Below are positions 13,526 through 17,118 of a DNA stretch of 17,118 bases, piece after piece. Positions within the stretch are counted from its first letter, which is position 1, and each line of letters opens with the position of its first letter. Source of the stretch: JAZQNF01 sp045641505 (GTDB taxonomy: Bacteria > Bacillota > Clostridia > Lachnospirales > Bianqueaceae); contig JAZUHB010000078.1 of the NCBI GenBank assembly GCA_045641505.1, positions 1-17,118 on the forward strand. Direction: 5' to 3'. The translations under genes and the position numbers were made by a program. Under the pieces are notes generated by a model that saw nothing but the letters and a program-made list of their open reading frames with translations, did no database searches and was not told the DNA's origin.

Positions 13526-15412
13526 ATGTTCGATATCAAGGAAGCGCTCAAAAATCTGCCCGACCGTCCGGGCGTCTACATCATGCACCGGGGCGACACC
13601 GTGCTCTACGTGGGCAAGGCGGTCAACCTGAAGAACCGGGTCTCGCAGTACTTCCGTCCCGGCGCCGACGGCCGGATCAACGCGCAGCGGATGGTGGAGA
13701 AGGTCGACTGGTTCGAGTACATCGTCACCGACAACGAGATGGAGGCCTTCATCCTCGAAAACAATCTCATCAAGGAGCACCGGCCGCCCTACAACATCCT
13801 GCTGAAGGACGACAAGCGCTATCCCTATATCAAGGTCACCGTGCAGGAGCCCTTCCCGCGCATCCTGAAGACCCGCACGGTCGCCCGGGACCGGAACCTC
13901 TATTTCGGCCCCTACACCAACGGTCTGCAGCTGAACGGGACCCTGGCGCTGATGCAGGAGCTCTGGCCCCTCCGCGACTGCGAGCGCGTGCTCCCGCGCG
14001 ATATCGGCAAGGAACGGCCCTGCCTCAACTACCACATCGGCAAGTGCGCGGGCCCCTGTACCGGCTGCGTCACGCAGGAGGAATACCGAAAATACGTGGA
14101 CGAGGCGGTCCAGCTCCTCGAGGGCAAGGACAGCCACGTCACCGCCCGGCTCAAGGCCGAGATGAAGGAAGCGGCCGCGGCCCTCGATTTCGAGAAGGCC
14201 GCGAAGCTCCGCGACCGGCTGGCCGGCATCGCCCAGCTCTCCCAGTCCCAGAAGCTCGAGGACGCCGATCCCGACGAGGAGCGGGACGTGATCGCGCTCG
14301 CCCGGACGGAGGAGCTCACGCCCGTGCAGGCCTTCTTCATCCGCGGCGGCAAGCTCATCGGCCGGGAGCATTTCATGATGGACGCGGCCGAGGGGCTCTC
14401 CGACAGCGCCGTGATGAACGCCTTCCTGCGGCAGTTCTACGGCGGCACCGCGCTGGTCCCGCGCGAGATCCTGGTGGAATGCCTGCCCGACGAGCCGGAG
14501 CTCATCCGCGAGTTCCTGACCCGCCACCGCGGCGGCGCGCTCAGTCTCGCCGAGCCCGTGCGCGGCAAGAAGGCGAAGCTGATGGCGCTGGCGCACCAGA
14601 ACGCGGAGCTCACCCTCGACCAGTTCGGGCAGAAGCTCGCCTCCGAGGAAAAACGCACGCGGGGCGCTTCGGAAGCCCTCGGCGCGCTCCTCGGCTTCGG
14701 CGAGGGCGAGCTGCACCGGATCGAGGCCTACGATATTTCCAACACCTTCGGCTACTTTTCCGTGGGCTCCATGGTGGTCTTCGAGGACGGCCAGCCCAAG
14801 AAAAGCGATTACCGCAAGTTCCGCATCGAGACCGTGGCGGGCGCGAACGACTTCGCCTCGCTGGCGGAGGTGCTCCGCCGCCGCTTCACCCACGGCATCG
14901 AGGAGATGAAGGAGCTGGTCCGCGCGGGCGAGAATCCCGCGGAGGGCAGCTTCACCCGCCTGCCGGAGCTTCTGCTGATGGACGGCGGCGCCGGGCAGAT
15001 CGCCTACGCCGAGTCGGTGCTCGCGGAGCTGGGGCTCCCGCTTCCCGTCGCCGGCATGGTCAAGCATGACCGCCACCGCACCCGCGGCCTGATCTTCCGC
15101 GGCGAGGAGCTTCCGCTCGACCCCACGTCCGACCTCTTCCACCTGATCACCCGCATCCAGGACGAGGCGCACCGCTTCGCCATCACCTATCACCGCTCGC
15201 TGCGCCGGGAGGCCCAGCTTTCCTCGCTCCTCGAGGAGATCCCCGGCATCGGCCCCGCGAAACGGAAGATCCTCACCGAGACCTTCGGCTCCGTGAACCG
15301 GATCCGCGCTCTGTCCGCGGAGGAGCTCGCCGCCGCGCCCGGCATCAGCGCCCGGGACGCAGAAGAGATCGTCCGCTTCTTCGCCGCCGCGCAGGAGGAA
15401 AAAGAACAATAA
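13526..15412 (+). CDS. uvrC: Excinuclease ABC subunit C
   Basis: UvrC makes both cuts flanking a DNA lesion once UvrB is loaded. The 628-residue protein has, in order: a GIY-YIG nuclease domain (GVY at 16-18, YVG at 28-30, catalytic-type R38); four Cys expected to hold an Fe-S cluster (C152, C166, C174, C178); a UVR motif for UvrB binding at ~206-235 (EMKEAAAALDFEKAAKLRD); an RNase H-like endonuclease domain (IEAYDISNTFG, LLLMDGGAGQ); and a C-terminal helix-hairpin-helix pair (IPGIGPAKRKIL, APGISARDAEEIV). I chose the ATG at 13526 because AAAGGAGG lies 7 bases upstream. An in-frame start at 13466 would fall inside the promoter. It is a single-gene unit; uvrA and uvrB are not in the window. 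Confidence 0.97.
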   Translation: MFDIKEALKNLPDRPGVYIMHRGDTVLYVGKAVNLKNRVSQYFRPGADGRINAQRMVEKVDWFEYIVTDNEMEAFILENNLIKEHRPPYNILLKDDKRYPYIKVTVQEPFPRILKTRTVARDRNLYFGPYTNGLQLNGTLALMQELWPLRDCERVLPRDIGKERPCLNYHIGKCAGPCTGCVTQEEYRKYVDEAVQLLEGKDSHVTARLKAEMKEAAAALDFEKAAKLRDRLAGIAQLSQSQKLEDADPDEERDVIALARTEELTPVQAFFIRGGKLIGREHFMMDAAEGLSDSAVMNAFLRQFYGGTALVPREILVECLPDEPELIREFLTRHRGGALSLAEPVRGKKAKLMALAHQNAELTLDQFGQKLASEEKRTRGASEALGALLGFGEGELHRIEAYDISNTFGYFSVGSMVVFEDGQPKKSDYRKFRIETVAGANDFASLAEVLRRRFTHGIEEMKELVRAGENPAEGSFTRLPELLLMDGGAGQIAYAESVLAELGLPLPVAGMVKHDRHRTRGLIFRGEELPLDPTSDLFHLITRIQDEAHRFAITYHRSLRREAQLSSLLEEIPGIGPAKRKILTETFGSVNRIRALSAEELAAAPGISARDAEEIVRFFAAAQEEKEQ

Positions 15413-15441
15413 AAAAGGCCGCCGGATGCGCTCCGGCGGTC
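15411..15441 (-). terminator. Terminator of the DUF1292 gene, overlapping the uvrC stop
   Basis: A 10-bp stem with one G-T pair (15417-15426 with 15432-15441, loop TGCGC). On the minus strand it is followed by six T (15416-15411). On the plus strand the tail is only TCTTTG, so it ends uvrC transcripts less well. The A-run includes the last two bases of the uvrC stop codon. Confidence 0.8.
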
Positions 15442-15461
15442 TCTTTGCGTTTGGCTTCGTG

Positions 15462-15773
15462 TCAGTCGACGAAATTGAATTCGTCGGCGTTGCGCTCCTT
15501 GAAGAGCTCGAAAACGGCGTTCAGCACATCGGCGGACTCGACGTTCTTGTAGATCTCGGACTCGGGATCATCCTCGCAGGGCTCGATCTCGAAGATGTAG
15601 ACCTGATCGGTGTCATCCTTCACGGGCAGCAGCACGATGTACTGCTTGTCCTCGTAATCGATGGTGTCGAGGTACTCGAACTCGGTCTCCTCGCCGGTCT
15701 TCTCGTCGGTCAGGACGAGGGTGAAGCTCTCCTCTTCTTCCTGCTCGATCTCGGGGTTCTTTTTATCGTTCAT
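15462..15773 (-). CDS. DUF1292 (YrzB-like) small acidic protein
   Basis: A 103-residue protein very rich in Asp and Glu, matching the DUF1292 family of Bacillota: FTLVLTDEKTGEETEFEYLDTI, then DKQYIVLLPV, then VYIFEIEP and a helical end (VLNAVFELFKERNADEFNFVD). The family has no established function; in Bacillus the homologue yrzB sits beside yrrK (ruvX), which is not seen here. I start at the ATG at 15773, where GGAAAGG lies 6 bases upstream; a longer reading from 15836 would begin inside the promoter. It has its own promoter and terminator, so it is a single-gene unit facing uvrC. The first ~14 residues are Lys/Glu-rich and probably disordered. Confidence 0.88.
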   Translation of the reverse strand: MNDKKNPEIEQEEEESFTLVLTDEKTGEETEFEYLDTIDYEDKQYIVLLPVKDDTDQVYIFEIEPCEDDPESEIYKNVESADVLNAVFELFKERNADEFNFVD

Positions 15774-15779
15774 ATATGG

Positions 15780-15786
15780 CCTTTCC
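15780..15786 (-). promoter_or_regulatory. Ribosome binding site deciding the DUF1292 start
   Basis: GGAAAGG on the minus strand, 6 bases before the ATG at 15773. The upstream in-frame ATG at 15836 overlaps the predicted -35 box and cannot be on the transcript. Confidence 0.65.
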
Positions 15787-15807
15787 TTTCTTTCATTTTG
15801 CATTTCA

Positions 15808-15836
15808 ATTATATCAGTAAAGCGTCCGGACGGCAA
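15808..15836 (-). promoter_or_regulatory. Predicted sigma-A promoter of the DUF1292 gene
   Basis: On the minus strand, consensus -10 TATAAT (15808-15813), 17 bases from -35 TTGCCG (15831-15836). It diverges from the promoter of the zinc-ribbon membrane protein at 15910, with 73 GC-rich bases between. Confidence 0.75.
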
Positions 15837-15863
15837 GAGGAACTTGCGGGGCTTCCGCGCGGG

Positions 15864-15902
15864 CCGGACCCGCCGCCGCGCCTGCCCGGACCCGCCGCCG
15901 CG
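15864..15902 (+). repeat. Two 17-bp GC-rich direct repeats between divergent promoters
   Basis: CCGGACCCGCCGCCGCG occurs exactly at 15864-15880 and 15886-15902, a 22-base period close to two helical turns. The second copy ends 7 bases before the -35 box at 15910. The first copy also takes part in the small inverted repeat GCGGG-CCGGA-CCCGC (15859-15873). An operator for both promoters is possible, as is simple slippage in GC-rich DNA. Confidence 0.8.
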
Positions 15903-15909
15903 AAAAAAC

Positions 15910-15938
15910 TTGAAAAGTTCAATGCGATAAAGTATAAT
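15910..15938 (+). promoter_or_regulatory. Predicted sigma-A promoter of the zinc-ribbon membrane protein
   Basis: TTGAAA (15910-15915), 17 bases, TATAAT (15933-15938): five of six and six of six matches. The region changes abruptly from very GC-rich DNA to AT-rich DNA at 15903. The leader is about 25 bases with AAGGAGG at 15956-15962. Confidence 0.85.
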
Positions 15939-15969
15939 ATAACTATCTATCCATCAAGGAGGCCTCAAA

Positions 15970-16758
15970 ATGATTTTTACCATTTATAAGAGAGCTCTCG
16001 CCGTCCTGGCGGAGAAGCCCTTCAAACTGTGGGGTATTTCCTGGCTGTGCGCACTGATGATCTACCTGTCCGCCACCCTGTTCCTGATCCCCATCGCCGC
16101 TCTTGCCGTGGCTTGCCTGTTCAAGGTCGCCATGACGCTGATCCTGCTGGCCGGCTACCGCCGCCAGAACGTCGAGACCCTGATGATCTTCGACAACTTC
16201 AAGAACTGGGACCGCGCGAAGCGCATCCTCTGCGGCATGGGCTGGAGAGCGCTCTGGATCTTCATCTGGAGCCTGATCCCCGTCGTCGGTCCGATCTTCG
16301 CGATCATCCGCGCCTACGAGTACCGCTTCGTTCCCTACATCATGGCCCTTCAGCCTGAGATCGCGCCCAAGGATGCCCTCAAGGAATCCAAGAAGATGAC
16401 CGACGGCTACAAGGCGAAGATGTTCTGGGCGGACGTGCTGATTCCCGTGATCTTCGGCGCCGCGCTCGGCATCATCGGCCTGCTGGCCTCCATCCGCTAC
16501 ATCGGCATCCTCTTCGCCATCATCGAGTTCGTGCTGATCCTCGCCTGGATCCTCTTCTTCCCCCTGTTCATCGGCCTCGTGCAGGCTGCCTGGTATGAGG
16601 AAGTGAAGAACCCCTCCGCGCCTCAGAAATCCATGAAGCCCGTCTGCCCCAGCTGCGGCAAGACCTTCAAGGAAGGCACCAAGTTCTGCTCCAACTGCGG
16701 CGTTCAGCTGATCGTCCCCGGCGAGATCCCCGCCCCCGCGCCCGAAACCGCCGAATAA
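15970..16758 (+). CDS. Multi-pass membrane protein with C-terminal zinc ribbon, DUF975-like
   Basis: A 262-residue protein with about five hydrophobic segments (roughly residues 22-40, 42-62, 93-114, 152-173, 177-207). A short soluble tail carries a zinc ribbon: C226, C229, C240, C243 in CPSCG...FCSNCG. The stretch from ~93 to 150 (IWSLIPVVGPIFAIIRAYEY, then a PYIMAL segment and KESKKMTDGYKAKMFW) resembles the DUF975 family of integral membrane proteins. I do not know a function for this family. The ATG has AAGGAGG 7 bases upstream and a near-consensus promoter. It is a single-gene unit ended by a hairpin terminator. The zinc ribbon of the kind seen at the ends of many Bacillota membrane proteins suggests a protein or nucleic acid contact on the cytoplasmic side; this is inference. 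The tail end is Pro/Ala-rich. Confidence 0.8.
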   Translation: MIFTIYKRALAVLAEKPFKLWGISWLCALMIYLSATLFLIPIAALAVACLFKVAMTLILLAGYRRQNVETLMIFDNFKNWDRAKRILCGMGWRALWIFIWSLIPVVGPIFAIIRAYEYRFVPYIMALQPEIAPKDALKESKKMTDGYKAKMFWADVLIPVIFGAALGIIGLLASIRYIGILFAIIEFVLILAWILFFPLFIGLVQAAWYEEVKNPSAPQKSMKPVCPSCGKTFKEGTKFCSNCGVQLIVPGEIPAPAPETAE

Positions 16759-16776
16759 GCGAACCTACAGCAAAAC

Positions 16777-16802
16777 ACCTCTGCGCGGAGAGGTCTTTTT
16801 TT
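16777..16802. terminator. Hairpin terminator between converging genes
   Basis: ACCTCT (16777-16782) pairs with AGAGGT (16789-16794) around GCGCGG, followed by C and seven T on the plus strand. The opposite strand has TTTT after the stem, so it may also stop leftward transcripts from the rlmI-like gene. Confidence 0.88.
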
Positions 16803-16832
16803 CGTGAGTAACAGGACGCGCCGTTCGCGCCG

Positions 16833-17118
16833 TCAGATGACCTGGAAGATAAAGAACTTCAGGTACTCGGTCTCGGGGACGTTCCAGAGCACCGGATGAT
16901 CCGGCGCCGCGCCCCGCACCTCGACGCACTTGAGCTCCACGCCGGCCTCGGCGGCCGCCTCGCGGAGCATCTTCTCGAAGCGCTCCACCGGCATGAAATG
17001 GCTGCAGGAGGCGGTGGCGAAATAGCCCCCGCGCGGCAGGAGCCGGAGGGCCGCCAGATTGATCTCCTTGTAGCCCTTCTCCGCGTTGTCCGCGGTCCGG
17101 CGGGACTTGGTGAAGGCC
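16833..17118 (-). CDS. rlmI: RlmI-like 23S rRNA (cytosine-C5) methyltransferase, C-terminal part only
   Basis: Reading the minus strand from the right edge gives 94 residues to a TGA at 16835-16833; the start lies outside the window. The piece matches the C-terminal end of class I SAM-dependent rRNA methyltransferases of the RlmI/YwbD group. It begins AFTKSRRTADNAEKGYKEIN, followed by LLPRGGYFATASCSHFM with a Cys in the SCSH motif expected for 5-methylcytosine chemistry. It ends with a helix rich in Ala/Glu, then DHPVLWNVPETEYLKFFIFQVI, a typical ending of the family. Family knowledge: E. coli RlmI methylates C1962 of 23S rRNA. Site specificity of this protein is not shown. It converges on the zinc-ribbon gene with the hairpin between them. 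Confidence 0.88.
   Translation of the reverse strand, partial: AFTKSRRTADNAEKGYKEINLAALRLLPRGGYFATASCSHFMPVERFEKMLREAAAEAGVELKCVEVRGAAPDHPVLWNVPETEYLKFFIFQVI

Noticed and set aside
13463..15409. Long open frame antisense to uvrC
   Set aside because: Same artefact; the plus strand codes an intact UvrC with all motifs.
16817..16833. Short direct repeat CGCGCCGT twice
   Set aside because: Eight bases in GC-rich DNA beside a stop codon; easily chance.
1..17118. CRISPR array, phage, insertion sequence, toxin-antitoxin or secretion cluster
   Set aside because: No regularly spaced repeats, transposase, integrase or paired toxin genes were seen; almost all of the window is core genes.

Overview
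The window looks like a core chromosomal stretch from a GC-rich member of the Bacillota, most likely class Clostridia. The evidence is consistent: strong AAGGAGG-type ribosome sites, textbook sigma-A promoters with 17-base spacers, a DnaD-family protein beside a DnaI/DnaC-type helicase loader, a DUF1292 (YrzB-like) protein, and the pth-mfd pair typical of that phylum. Most genes are housekeeping. I see no phage, insertion sequence, CRISPR array, toxin-antitoxin pair or defence island.

Left part, 1-6490. A leftward operon pth-mfd-(WYL regulator, cut by the window edge) has overlapping gene ends (4 and 8 bases). It diverges from rightward murC. The two promoters lie back to back between 4999 and 5073 and carry mirror-image -10 regions.

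Centre, 6491-8858. A 257-base AT-rich intergenic region holds one perfect and several near-perfect DnaA-box-like sequences, two families of short direct repeats and a strong promoter. It leads a two-gene rightward operon for replicative helicase loading: a DnaD-domain protein with two DnaD-type modules, then an AAA+ loader. This is the part of the window most worth checking. The operon ends in a long hairpin whose apex is identical in form to a tRNA T-arm.

Right centre, 8859-13525. A leftward operon hflX-sua5-ybaK-like-ppk2-like combines a ribosome-associated GTPase, tRNA t6A synthesis, aminoacyl-tRNA editing and polyphosphate/nucleotide metabolism, so it reads as a translation and stress set. 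The PPK2-like protein carries an unusual extension of about 285 residues ending in an Asp-Glu-Ala repeat tail. hflX diverges from uvrC, and their -35 boxes touch.

Right end, 13526-17118. It contains uvrC, a small acidic DUF1292 gene in the opposite direction, a membrane protein with a C-terminal zinc ribbon, and the 3' end of a leftward RlmI-like rRNA methyltransferase cut by the window edge. A pair of 17-bp GC-rich direct repeats lies between the divergent promoters of the DUF1292 and membrane-protein genes. Two nucleotide-excision-repair functions (mfd, uvrC) are in the window but in separate transcription units. No stretch longer than 300 bases lacks a gene.
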